64,000 nt of DNA, taken from assembly GCA_949592205.1 (NCBI GenBank), contig CATIUR010000006.1, positions 8,325,001 through 8,389,000 on the forward strand. The letters are read 5' to 3'. The notes below the pieces were generated by a model. It was not told the origin of the DNA, did no database searches, and saw nothing but the letters and a program-made list of their open reading frames with translations. This DNA comes from Helichrysum umbraculigerum (Eukaryota > Streptophyta > Magnoliopsida > Asterales > Asteraceae). Below, one piece after another: positions 35,722 through 48,731 of this stretch. The first letter of the stretch is position 1, and the number at the start of each line of letters is the position of its first letter. A program made the translations under genes and the position numbers.

Positions 35722-38700
35722 TACTATTTTATTTCACCTAAAGTAAATATAATTTAAAACAATTACTATTACTTTATTCACAATATTACTTTTGGATTTT
35801 GGGATGTTACAACTCTCCCTCACTTATTTCATTCGTGTCCTCACGAATGTCACTCGTATAGATTCGTATTAATACTTTCTCTACATATGCGGAAGCGTTT
35901 ATCTCATATATAATACTTTACACAATCAATTGATTCATAACATGAATGTACACCACTCATGTATCCACGAAATCTCTTTTAGTCATATTTCATTTTAGTT
36001 CCAGACACTTCATTTCGTATTTATTTCATTAGATACATTCCCTTCATCCTAGCACAAAATGTGCATATATACAATCCACATAGACATGTACATTTTATTT
36101 TATTAATTTACACACAACCGGTGTATATTTCAATTTAATCCATCCTAAGCACATAATTTGTGCTTTTAATTCTATTCATCTCGTTAGCACAGAATACAAC
36201 ATCCAGCACAATGTGCAATAATATCAACTATTGATAAAACTTGTGATATGTGTATTCCGGATTGCTTCCGAGCAAGAGGTTCATACAATCAAGTAGTGTA
36301 TTATCTTGTTTCAAATCGTTGATTATTGTTGTTATGGCACATTACGTAGATTTCGTGCTAATATGATTAGTGTTGACAGAGTTGTTGATATGTAGAAGAT
36401 TACATGGATTATGTGGAATGAGCAGTGTGTAGGGATTCAGTGATGTTGTTATAATATGCATACTATTGACCGCGGAACTGCATATGTGGTTTAGCTAACT
36501 ACAGTTAGCATTATGGTGTTGAGCTTGGTATGCATATTGACGTGGTATGGTGCCTTGCATACGTGGTTATATTGGACGCAGATCCGTATGGTGTTTTATC
36601 TCTACAATTGCTCATTAGTTATTTGCATAAGAAAGTATATGTTGTTAATATTTGCTAAGCGTTGATTTAATGTTGTTTATGTGAATTATTCATTTAATTG
36701 CTCGTATGCTCATTAAGCTTTATGCATACCCCTTTCAGTGGTTTTATGTTGTAGATGTATGGTTCGGTTGAACCAATTGGATAAAATACGGTTGCAAGAA
36801 GGTAGCGTGGATTGGAGCTTGCAATGTGGTTAGACAAGCTTCTCCTTCTTTTGAATTGTCGTTATGTTTATCACTTGTGTAAATCGCCCAAAAGATACAT
36901 TTTTAAGTTATGTTGTTGATTAAAGTGTAAAGCGTCTAGTGGTTGAAAAGTGTGCCTTTGACTTGGCAAAGTCAAAGTTGAATGTGGTAGTGTCAAATTG
37001 GGCAAGATCATGTTATAAAGTGATAAAAGTGATTAGTTGTGAAAGTGTATGATTTTGATCATATTTGGATGAAAATGTGATTTATGTGTCAAAAGTGGTA
37101 TTTTGGCTCAATTGCGTGGTAATGAGTCATTTGTCATGTTGAGTTGTAAAAAGAAAGTGAAATCGAGTGTTAAATGATTAATATGTGGTTGTTTTGGTGA
37201 AAGTGTCCAAATGGACACTAAACGGGTCAAATTATGAAAGTAAACCAAAAATATAGGTATGGTACTTTTGTTGATGGTTTACGACTCTGTGTTTGTGGTG
37301 GAACATGTTGGCAAAATGTTCGAGTGAGACTAAAAGTCATTTGGAATATGATTTGGTTGAAAAAGTGGTCCAAAATGACCATATATTGGTCATACGTCCG
37401 AAATTGTCATTATTGTGAAATTTGATAAAAGTGTAAAAATGGAAAGTTTATTATGTCATAGTGGAGGTGTATGCAAAATTTCAGGTCTTAACTCTCAACG
37501 AGTTAAAAGTTATGCACGTCGGAAGTTCGCATTTTAAAACTTGGTTGCTGCTGTGCAGAAACCTTACCCGGCGGGTAACCCCTACCCCGGGGCCCCTATC
37601 CGGCGGGTAACTCTGTTCAAACGGGTAGCTTATGTACAAATCATGACAGCGAAATTTGGGGTTGGAGTTTTTGGAGTCTACCCAGCGGGTAGCTAGCCTT
37701 TTTGGTATCTTTTGTTTTAAAGTTACATTTTAATAGTTTGAGTTATGTGGGGATCTAATATGTATACGAATAAGTTGTGGAATGATGTTAATAGTGTTTT
37801 AACCGTAAAAAAAAAAAAAAAAAATTCCTAAAATTTTAGGGCGTTTCATCAGTTCCTGTTGCTACATGTCATTTTGTTGATGATACAACCACTAGGAGTG
37901 CAAGGAACAGGAAACGGGCAAATGATATGAAAACTGTAAAAATAAAGGTCATTATGAGTTTCTTGATGACAGATAAAAATTCGTGTTTTTTTAGAGAGGG
38001 TTTCAATGTTAAAAAAGGAGTTTAAAGGATTAGTGTTTGTATGTACTGTAGTAGAGAAGCTTTGTGTTTGTGAATCTTGTGGAATAGTTCTAAGCAATGT
38101 TTTTAAAACCGGTTCGACCGGCTCCGGAAAGTTTTCCGGTTCCATCCTAACCGGTTATTGACTTTTTTATGAATCGGATTGAATCGTTGACTTTTCCGGT
38201 CGAGTCGGAAAACCGGCGAACCGGAACCGGCGATAAACCGCTTTGTTTTTATTTTTGGCAGATCTATAACGATTTGAGTAAAAACAATAGAAATTTGAGC
38301 GAGACCAAACAGGTCGTGGTTTACTTTATGTATCAGGAGAGAAGGAGAGAAATAATAGCGTTACTGGGTGAAAGAAACCAGAAAGTATTAATTGATTTTC
38401 AAATTGAAGGAAAAGTGATGGGTTTTGGCCTTTAGGTGTTGAAGAAATGAAGAGTGTTAAAGTAAATAATAATGGAGAAATAAAATATAAGTTAAATGGC
38501 AAGGTACAATTTATGGATGGATAGTTGGATGCTCTGACACACTTTAATTTCTTTCCAGCCTTTTTCTATTTTCTTTCTTTGGAAAATTACCCAAGTAAAC
38601 GGTCAACGCACCCGTTCGGCCGTTCTCACTAAATAGACGTTGTCAGCATTTTTTTTTCAAAAAAAACGACCATTTCGCCGAAATCGACGAAATGTTAGGC

Positions 38701-39297
38701 GAGTTCGGCGAAAAATTTTGAACCAAAAAATGATCGCCAAGTGTCCCAAAATTTTGCCGGTCAACCTCAAATTCGTCGGTCAAACATGCCATTTTTGCCG
38801 AAATTCAAATCACATTCGCCTACATTCAGGAATTCGCCTAAATCACATTTCGCCTAAAGTATGAATAAAATTTTGCCGAAATGCAAATTTTGCCTAAAAT
38901 TAAAAATCGGCGCTTTTTTTGAAATTTCGTGATTCGTGCCAATCTCCTTTTTCCCTTTTCCCAAACATTGTTTGTGTCTTTTGTTCTTGTGGTTCCTACA
39001 TCCTACGAACTGCGATTCACACTATGCCTCTTCAAATGGTCCGAAAGCTTTACAGATCTTCCTTTCTACAGCTTGTTCTTCATCAACTTTTAATCCAAAA
39101 GTGGCAAGATTGATCTCCATTAGGTTTGTTCTTATAGTTCTTTTTAAAATATGACTTTATGTTAGATTCCATGTTGAAATGTTTTTAACTAAAGTAATGT
39201 TTCTTACCAAAGTATAATGAATTCAATGAATTTATTTGCTGAAACAGATTTCATGGACTTAGATTATGAGGAATAATGAATAAAACTATCACAGTTG

Positions 39298-39361
<64 letters not shown>

Positions 39362-39940
39362 CTTAGTTGTTGTTGATAGTGTTTTTTGTATATACTCCTA
39401 CTTAACCAATAATTCAGTTGAATGAATTGAAGAGCAAATATACAGAAATGGAAAGGAGGCAAACAAGTAGCAGGGGAATAGAATACAATAAAAAAAAGAA
39501 AGGGAAAAAAATAAAAGGAAGGAGCTATAGGTCGAACTGCTCACCTTTTAGTTAAAGAAAATGGGCATAGCCACTTAGCTAAATGGGCAATTTTTTAACT
39601 GTTTCAACATAATAATCACAACACATACTTATGTGTCTTATAATCCTGTTTTTTAGCATCAAAATGACATACAAGTTCAACACATTATGCTACTAGAATG
39701 TACATCATGACGTTTATCCAATTTCATTGTTAAATGTGATCTTCTTCAGGTAGTTCTGTGTAATAATTGTTACGAGGGCATTTATGAGATCAACAATGAA
39801 TAGAGTAAGTTTTCAAAACAAAATTTGTGTACCAAAAGTTTCTAGCAACAGACAAGTTTATATGAACGGACAGGATACGTGATTTAGATTCATCCGACTT
39901 GAGCCAATTTTCAAAATTCTCATCCATCATAGGGTAGGGA

Positions 39941-41901
39941 TGTAACATTCTCTCCACTGGTCTGGTAATTTTTATTTTAAATTGAGTTAGAAATTATTTA
40001 ATATTATGCGTTTACTATTGAAACTTAAGTAAATAGGTCCCAGGACTTATTTTGAATAGTGAAATATTAGTTGTTTTAAATAATTGTAGTTGACGGTAAA
40101 ATAAAATAATTTTCTCGCAATTGATTTCGGGTTCCAGGCAATAGATTTAGGACGGGTATAAAATTATACCACTTAATATGTGAGTCGGTTTGTGAACCGA
40201 CTTTAAAACCCATATGTTCTCAAAGTTTCATTCAAAGTTTCATTTCAAAAACTTGCAACCTCAAAGAGAAATCATAACCAAATTAGCTATTAAATTCGTT
40301 CTGTGATTCTGATTCCAAAACATCAGTATCATCATCATCTCCACCTTGTTTATCTTCACCTTCATCAAAAAGTGAGTTTGAGTTTTTAAAAGGTTTGATT
40401 ATTTGGGTTATTGAGTTATACTCGAAATTAAAACTTGATTTCGATGTTATAGTGGTTACCTGAAGTGTTAGAAGCATTTAGGAACCTGAAACCGAGTTTG
40501 TTTGTGTTAAATTCGAGTTTTTCTGAAAACAGCAGCGAAACTCGTAGAACTCAGTTCGTCTCGCGAAGCGAGTTGAGATCTCGCGAATCGAGACGAGCTT
40601 CTGCGAACCCAGTTCTTGCTGCGAAGCGAGTTGACTCGATGTGCGAATCGACCTGAAATGTGCGAACTGACATATTGTTGCGAACCGAGTTGACCTGCGA
40701 GTTGAGACCACTGCGAACCGAGAGTTTTAAAACTTTTGTTTCGCAAAGTTTTGCAAATTTTAAAAGTGCATAAGTGTAAAAGACCTTACACCTTTAGTGA
40801 CTAAAAATTTACAAATTTTTATATCAATTCGGATTGAGCTGAAATTCGCATGGTCACTCGGAAACGGCCCAATGATCAAGGCTCTTTTTAGGAGCCTAGG
40901 CGGTTTTTGGTCATTTGGGGTCATCTAGGGGTCGAAAATGGCATTTTTCAGTTTTTAAACGTCATTTCGGGATTTTCTGATTTCATTTCAGATTGAACTT
41001 TTGTTTGCCTAGACTCCAGGGATTACCTGATTGGGTAAATATGCTATGATAATGATTCTAAAACAATTTACTAACTTGTGTGTTATGTGGTGTTTCAGAT
41101 ACTCCAAAGACTCAGTGATATAAGACTGCTGAGTGTGGAATCTACAGAGGTATCGGTGAGTGGATTTGAAACTCACCTTTTGATTTAGTTGTAACTGTTT
41201 GGTTACAACAAGTAAACGTAGATATGTTTAGTAGACTGATTAGTCTGTGTTATTGATTATAAATCTACGTGCTATGTGGCCTCTGTGCATCTGTGTTATT
41301 GAGGTCAATGTGTTAGTTGGGCTAGTTGGTTATTATGTGAATTACACAGGGTCTTGATTCATTCGTTGTGTGTAGAACCTGTTTTTGATTGTAATAACCA
41401 TTAGCTATCGGTCTATTCTGTATTGGCCTTACAGATTGACGGTAAGTGTTCTTGGAGAATCCCCGGGTATTATGATATCTCAAGAACCACCGATCCTCAT
41501 TGAAATATGTTTATGTTTACGGTTATTTGGTGTAAACAAATGATTATGCTAAGTTTAATTGTGTGTGACAAGTTCATTCACTTAGCTTCGTGCTAATCCC
41601 TCATTTTAATTCCTGCAGGTTTTGTTAATTATGGGGTGATCAGGAAGTGATGCTTTGAAAGCAAGGGATGTTTGACTGATCTGCTAACTCTGATATAGTT
41701 TTGTTATAAACTAAGTTTGGAATTACATAATACCCCGTTTGTGTAATATGTGTACAGTGTTTTAATAACCTTAAACTATGGTGTATCATATTTTGAAAAA
41801 GTTATGTACATGTCCATTATGTATAATAGTAAAGTATTTTTTTAATATACGCTTCCGAGTAAAATCATATAATATTGATGTCCAGAATGAGGGGTGTTAT
41901 A
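39941..41901 (+). mobile_element. Solo LTR S, copy B
   Basis: This is the copy of 26313-28298 within the duplication, with the same AGGGA flanks (39936-39940, 41902-41906). It is 25 bases shorter, mainly because one unit of the GCGAAGCGAGTTGA cluster (40548-40725) is missing. Confidence 0.85.
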
Positions 41902-42006
41902 AGGGATAAGATCCATGGGGTCGTATGAAATCCTATAATAAGCACAAAGTTAATATAATATTATGCTAGTAATATACCAGGCCAAATGTAATGCAAAAAA
42001 CTTTTT

Positions 42007-42465
42007 ATGGGCTGCATTTCTAGTTCTTCAAATCATCAAGGCAAGTAAAGAATATATTTGACTAACAGTCAAACTTGCTTATGATGCAGAAGGAAATGGC
42101 AAAACCAAGAGAAACGTTCATCAATTCACGAGGAGAACGTTAGTTTCATAAATATTTTATTGATGAATTTGGTGCCATTATGCAAGTTTATTCTGCATTT
42201 TTGATAATTCGTTACCTGTTTTCGTTTTCAGTTCTACTTGATACTTATGAGCCTTTACTTCCAAGAGAAGAGAAAACTCCAATGGTGAGCAATGACATCT
42301 TGACTTTTACCTGTTGACCTTTTGAGTTGATTTTGCTAATGTCTAATTGTCTAATCTTTTTTCCTTATAAATCCACAGGAAATATTTACATTCAATTTAC
42401 GCTATAACAAGCTTATGCTACTAGTTACTGTATGGGCTGCATTTCTAGCTCTTCAAATCATCAAG
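42007..42465 (+). pseudogene. TauE/SafE-like gene fragment, copy B
   Basis: Exons are 42090-42138, 42232-42284 and 42379-42465, with the same splice sites as copy A, including the GC-AG donor at 42466. Few substitutions separate the copies (for example GTTCATC for GTTCGTC). It shares the partial tandem duplication of the last exon (42007 onward). Confidence 0.6.
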
Positions 42466-42731
42466 GCAAGTAAAGAATATATTTGACTAACAGTCAATCT
42501 TGCTTAGTATTTGGGCGAAACTCGACCTTAGTTATTTTATCACTAGGTGGTATTGGTACAACTAATAGCGGGTCATAATAGGAACTTAATGGTTAGCTGT
42601 AAAAGAAGCAACTTTACCGATTACATAAGTTATCCAACGCTAAATTAAATTAAGATAACTAGTAATAATTTAAAAGAATCAAATACAAAAAATTGTACCT
42701 CGTTCCATACTGGAACATTCTTAAACGGAAG

Positions 42732-45272
42732 TGAAGCGCCACCAACCGTCGCGCATTGTCAACGCGACCGTATGGCAGCACGTCGGTGGAAGTTTTAAAA
42801 TTTATATTTAGCTGGGGACCTAAGTTCTACTAGAGCTGTATAGCTGAAGTATGACCTAGGGTCGTTCTAAAGAATTAACAGTATTGTGAAACGACTTGTC
42901 GAGACGAAAGTTCAAATTAGCGATGGTTTGAAAATAATTTTGAGTGGGGGTTTTATACTTAGGTCCGTAATTGGAAGTAAAACTAATTAAAATAGCAAAT
43001 AAAAGCGGTGGGTTGAATTAATATAAAGGGGACTTGTGTTTGTTATGACTTCGTTAGCTTTTACGTGGGGTGATGATGTATTGGGGTTTTATATTTGAAA
43101 ACGTCTTTTAAGATTTGTGTCTTGCATTCACGTAGATACCTTGTGGTGTAAACACTAGTACCCTACTGATCAGATCAACTGATCAGTATGTCACTGAGTA
43201 CTAGGCTATCAAGATTCTGATCAGATCGGACTGCCTTGAAACCCTCCTCACCGTCTCTTATGATGAGACCAAGTGACCCTCCAGATGGGGTGCAGGAATA
43301 AGGCGACAGTCCGCAATTTATCCACTGGTCTTTCTTAACACAGACAAAGATATCTAAGCTAGGCAAGGCATTTAAGATTTAAGACAGGTGGTGACTGACT
43401 AACATATACATTAATGGTTGTGATTGAGTTCAGAGATATTTGGCTGTGATACAGTCTTCAACCCACAGAAAATTCCATAGTTTGTATGTAATTGTACTGC
43501 ACAAGAGGTGTTTCCAATGTTATAATGTGTATTCACCCGTATTACGGTCTTTCCTGGATCACAGACTATGCTAGGATGTAACACAATATACAGCCTTCGA
43601 CCTTTCCATAGTTTGTACGTGTTTGTACTCCACCATAGGTGTTTCCAACGTTAAACCGGATACTCAGTCGTATTAGGGCTTTGACTAGGCTACATACTTT
43701 ACAGCCATCTGAACTCAATATATCTAAGCTTGTATTACAGTAAAACCATCTATGATAACTAAACAACCCGTTCACTTTGTAATCCCAAATCAATAAATCC
43801 CTGATTAATTCACAGTGTACTATACGATAGGTAGACAGTATTTTCGTTGCTTCAAAATCAGACCATTTCATTTTAAGAAAACATAGATAGGTAGTGATCG
43901 TTTGACTAAGGTTCGCGACTCCTTGACATAAAGGTTCTAACCACGTTTATTGGAGGAAAGGCGATAGTTTAGTTTAAAATCATAAATGTATAGTTAACAG
44001 TAGACCGGTTTTCAATATTTATCAATTGGGATCATTATTCCACAACGGATTGTGCCCACTACTTTCATAGCTTCCACGTTCCGTACTACACACATTCGTG
44101 ATATTTCCGGCGCTATACAAATGAAAGCCGTATAACGTTACCTTCGTTGTTTCATAACGATGTTATCCTAATTGTATTTAAAGTAGTATCACCCCAAATA
44201 TTAACAAGCTAACTACATTATAGCAAACACAATAGCTAATCTACTCACTAATCATGGCAATGTATCTTAACTCAAACATAATAATAGCATGTAACATTAT
44301 GAAAGATAAGGATAGAATTAACCGAAAGTAATGCGTAGATTGAATAGCAGCTGAAAGATTACACGGACAGAGCTCCGAAATATTCCGAACAATATTACAA
44401 ACGAGATCCTCCAAGAATTCCAACTCTATTACAAAAGCTACCCTATTAATTCTCCCCTAACTCCTTAGAGAAGTGCTAGAGAGAGAATCTATACTATTCT
44501 AGAGAGAAGTTTTTAGAGAGAGATAAATGAGAGAAAATGAGGTGTGAGGTGTATTGAAATGTGAAATGGAGCTTCGTATTTATAGGAGAAGGATGAAAGC
44601 CTTGGTACAAGTCTTGAAGCACAAGATACAAGCATCAAAGCAGCATACGGGGCAACGGACCAAGGGGGGTCAAACGGCACCCACCAAGGCAAACACCCCC
44701 GGGCCGTATACGGCACCTAGGGTACCGTATACGGTACCGAGGTGCCCAGGGGGGGGGGGGGTTGGTGCTCCATTTGCTGTATACCGACTTCTCGGTTGCT
44801 TGGTTCGTTCGTATCTTCTTCGTTTGGAGTCCGTTTGGCTTGATTCTTGCGCCGTTAGATTCGTTTTTCCGTTACGCTTCTAATGACACTATGTTTTCCA
44901 AATTTTGAGGTGTTTGACTTTTGCGTGTTCCGGATGACGATCGCCGAGCTTCCAGACTGCACATCTTATCCATCTTTCATCCTTTTCTTCTAATTCTTTC
45001 ACCTCCGGTCTTGGATTTTCCTATGGAATTATAAAATATGAATTAAGATCTAATTCCATAAGTAACTTAAGAAGGGACCATTTAAGGTGACATTATTTGC
45101 CTCGTTTTGTGTGATAAACGGATGTTTTTGGTGATTTTAACAGCAACACCCATAATTAGACTACTTTGGTGATTTCAAGTAAATAATAGATGTTTTAAGA
45201 TGTTTTCACCGAATATAAGTCCAATAAGTGCAGAATAATGTGCTTAAAAAGATGACTTTTTAGGTCACATCA
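42732..45272 (-). mobile_element. LTR Z, copy B, with solo-LTR-like target duplications
   Basis: A 2,541-bp LTR is flanked by a perfect 5-bp duplication GGAAG (42727-42731 and 45273-45277), exactly as a solo LTR would be. The sequence left of it continues the exon found to the right, so GGAAG is the true empty-site sequence. Its CCGTATACGG cluster (44695-44745) has one fewer unit than copy A, and the G run is longer (about 13). Confidence 0.88.
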
Positions 45273-46891
45273 GGAAGCACCTCTGAGTTCTCATTCTTCT
45301 TCACCAAATCCTTCTCCGTGTCGTTATTAGCCATCAGCTCGGTGATTTCATCAACAATAACAGCAGAGTCCTTCAAAACGTTCTGATTGTTATTTTTCTT
45401 TTTCTTCTTCTTAGGTTTACCGGCCTTTAAAAACGACAAATGCTAAAAATCAACAAAAAATTCAACGATTAACTAATGTGAATAAAACAGGTGAAACCTG
45501 GATATCATTTTCAAGTGTCATCTTAGGCACAGGCGATACCGCACGTTTCTTCCTCTTATCGGGTTTAGCAAGCGGAGTAGTGTCCGGTAAGGGACCAAAT
45601 GGTGATTTTGCAAACCTACCAATCTTCGGGGGCCTCTTCTTTGGAAGGTCTTTGTACACCTATATTTAGCAACAAATGATACAATTAAAGATAAATTTAA
45701 GGAAAAAAAAGTTATAGATTATCTACCGTATCTTTTGTGTCCCGTCCATCATAGTTGGCTCTCCTCGCATATCAACCACCGTGCCCTCCTACAAGTGTCA
45801 CAACTTGGTTAATTCAAAATATATAAACTATAAATTCAAATACTTTCAGTACAAGATATAACTTTAAATTCGCATATTACCATTGTATCTCTAAGGTATT
45901 TCATTATGGCATCGAGTTCCATTTTGGAAACTTCATCCTTCTTTGCAGTAAGTACCTCCGACAAAGACTGAACAGTAGGACATATGGCGGTGTCATAATA
46001 AACAACGTGCTCCTACAAATATAACAAAAACATGATAATTAATAGCAATATTTACGGGTTAACAACCAATTCATAGGATGTTAGTTTATACCTCCGACAA
46101 AGAGTGAACCCTCCCACATGTGGTGGTGTCGTCATGACCAACGTGCGTCTAAAAAATATAACAAAAATATGACAATTAAAACCAATTTTGACATATTAAG
46201 AAGATGTTAAATAATACACACACGCACCTGATCTGCCTCACTAAAAAGCTCAAATCTAAGTTCAGATCTAAAGCAACGTTATCGGTTTCTAAATCTGGTT
46301 GCCTCTCAGGATGAGGATGGCTCACGGGATCAGCAGCCCGAAAGAAAGGATAAGCATTCTCGGAGATGAAATGACGATCTAATACAGGATCTCGTTTCTG
46401 ATTTGTGGAGAGAACCTACGCTCCAATTGTAAAGAATTAACAAATTTTAGTTTATACTAGTAACAACGTTATATAAATTTATAACAAACCTTTTCCTCTA
46501 TCACCATACAACGCTGATGCAAATGCCAATAAAAATGATGTAGGTCAGTGTAAGCCTTCTGTAGTACCAAATGCTCTCGATGTAACTCCAAATGCTCTCG
46601 ATGTAACTCCAAATGCTCTCGATGTAACTTCATAAAACGTTCCTCCAATGACGAATCATCCCTCTGATAGTTTGACGGCGAAGGAGGAGGCTTCGCAACA
46701 CTTGCATCAGTAGTAGCATCATCCCTCTTATGAGGTGAAGGCGGCCTTAAATTAGCAGGATCAACAGGATCACTATCATCAACATCTTCTTGTGCAACCG
46801 CAAAGCAATCCTCGCTGGCTATCCACCAATCAGCCTTGGTCTCTTCCGGAAGCAATTCAAGGGTTTTTAGAGGAATCATTTCTTACAATTA

Positions 46892-46949
<58 letters not shown>

Positions 46950-47550
46950 CTTTTGGTCCATTAAGTATTGAAAAGGCAAAAATAAATACACTTACGTTAG
47001 CAAACGGGCCGTTGAAGAGATGTTTTTCAGTTTTATTAAACATCACATCATAAGACCTCCTAATTATCCTCGGGAACTTGTCCTTAAGAGGTTTCCACCA
47101 TCGACGGCATATCGGGAACGTCTCCATAATCCATATCTAAAAAGACAGAAAAAAATATACAATTACAAATTATGTTAACATCCAATAATAAAACGTTGTG
47201 TAATTTGATTAATTATGTAACCTTAAATGTCCAAATAAATCCCATCAGTGTATATGTGGCCTTTTCCTTGGGAACTTTACCAAGTCCTTCTAAATGTCGT
47301 TCCCTTCTACTAGGTACCACATCCTTAAGTTGCTTGTGTGTAATAACCCATACAAGAGATCCCCACGGAAAATGGTTCCACTCATTCAAATCCTCGACTA
47401 GCTCGAGATAGTGCGGGTCCACCACATTTCTCAAGTCACCACCGTTTCCAAGAAAAACGAACTCTAACAACATTAACAGACACACACAAACAGCTTCTAA
47501 GTAGCCAAGATGGTCAAAACCAGACCCCTTGTATTGTTTCTGAAGGTCAG
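45273..47550 (-). pseudogene. Broken multi-exon gene resembling DUF1985/Ulp1-associated MULE genes
   Basis: Minus-strand exons read from splice sites: 47550-47222, 47136-46996, about 46882-46490, 46415-46228, 46148-46092, 46012-45881, 45788-45727, 45659-45498 and 45424-45273. The first encodes GYLEAVCVCLLMLLEF, a LNEWNHFPWGSLVW motif and TYTLMGFIWTFK, leading into IWIMETFP in the second. This matches the layout of the plant DUF1985 domain, common in genes carried by Ulp1-containing Mutator-like elements. The third exon has a three-fold LHREHLE heptad (coiled coil), and the last is lysine-rich. Exons five and six look like a duplicated pair (both contain HV...SLSE). The 5' end is cut by an LTR at 47551 and the 3' part by LTR Z. 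Frames do not join cleanly at exons 2/3 and 4/5, and no C48 protease domain is seen. It is probably a pseudogene. Confidence 0.5.
46896..46948. repeat. TA microsatellite in an intron of the DUF1985-like gene
   Basis: About 25 TA repeats sit directly before the third exon, and may have disturbed its acceptor site. Confidence 0.9.
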
Positions 47551-48731
47551 TGTAACACCCCCAACTTTACTGTTTAGCGGAAGCACGAATTGGGTGTTAC
47601 TAATCAATATACAAAGCACATAAGATATAATGGACGACCACTATATGCGTCATTTTACATTGTATTGATAAAACCAAAAGTTTACATCAAAATATTGTTT
47701 AACATTAGCTCGGTTTGAAGTTGAGAGATTTAAGTACATAATTAATCTATACAAAATATAATAATGCAGATAAATCTCTGATTGTATGAATGCTGACTCG
47801 AGCTAATGATTCCTGCTTGGGCAGTCCAACCTACTGCTGTGTACCTGTGATACATGCTAAAATGGGTCAGCGAAACGCTGGTGAGCTCACAGGTTTGTAT
47901 GTCAACACATATTTGTATGAACCGCAAGATTTATAATTGAATTTAAAATGCAATTAAGAAAAATAGAAGTTATACAGCCATGAGCACATAGTCTGAGCTT
48001 AACTTGAGTGTCAGGTCCAATTAAGGAAACCCAACTTGAATGCCTCCTATGAGTGCCTAATCCACACTCGTCTTCCCAAATGCTAATACATCCATTTGAT
48101 CAGTTAGTGCGTGCTAACCCGGACGAGGATTGTCAATCCTATATGATATCATATACTAACATTCACGCTACTACGTATTATCAGACTATGCTATGGAGGG
48201 CTTTAAATTGATTAGTTGAAGTAACTCATGTAGTATTTGATTTGGTTTGTACTTGCGTTCAACTTGTAAAATAAAACGAGCAATAATATCACACCCCTGA
48301 TTGAAAAGCAGTAAAATAGGGGCCATGAGACTCACCTGAGCATTGAGTGTTTATCGAACAAACTTGAATTGATTAGCTTGTGAATTGATGTCCGAAGACT
48401 TGTAACCTGAGGGCGTTCAATACACGCGATGGTTATTAATTGTATAGGCATCTCGAAGAGACTACCTTTGTAGTTGTTTGTCCAACTATAATGTCCAAAT
48501 TACCCCGATTTGGTTGATTGACTTATCCAGATTACTACGATCTGGTTGATCGAATTGTATGTTTTGAAAACGTGAATGGCCCGTTGGTGATTGTTTGTGT
48601 TAATAATTTCAATACTATTATTTTGATCCCGAAGTGTGACGTTTGAAAAGTATATTCCAATATGCTTGTAAAGTCGTATCGTATATAGGTTTGAAGTCGG
48701 TTAGGTTTGGCACTTGGTGTGAAACGTATTT

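Larger units (their letters stand above)
35722..45272 (+). repeat. Segmental duplication, copy B (9.55 kb)
   Basis: This is the second copy of 22077-31685. The left junction is inside Z internal sequence, with no PBS or target duplication there. The right end is the end of LTR Z followed by the GGAAG duplication and host gene sequence. It contains the LTR P tail (about 36253-37848), the host fragments (37849-39940), solo LTR S (39941-41901), the TauE/SafE fragment (42007-42465) and LTR Z (42732-45272). Compared with A it has lost repeat units in the CCGGTT, S and Z clusters. Confidence 0.93.

Noticed and set aside
22077..45272. A giant element with 9.6-kb LTRs
   Set aside because: The repeat does not start with TG, no PBS lies at 35721, and the real LTR inside it (Z, 2.55 kb) has its own target duplications.
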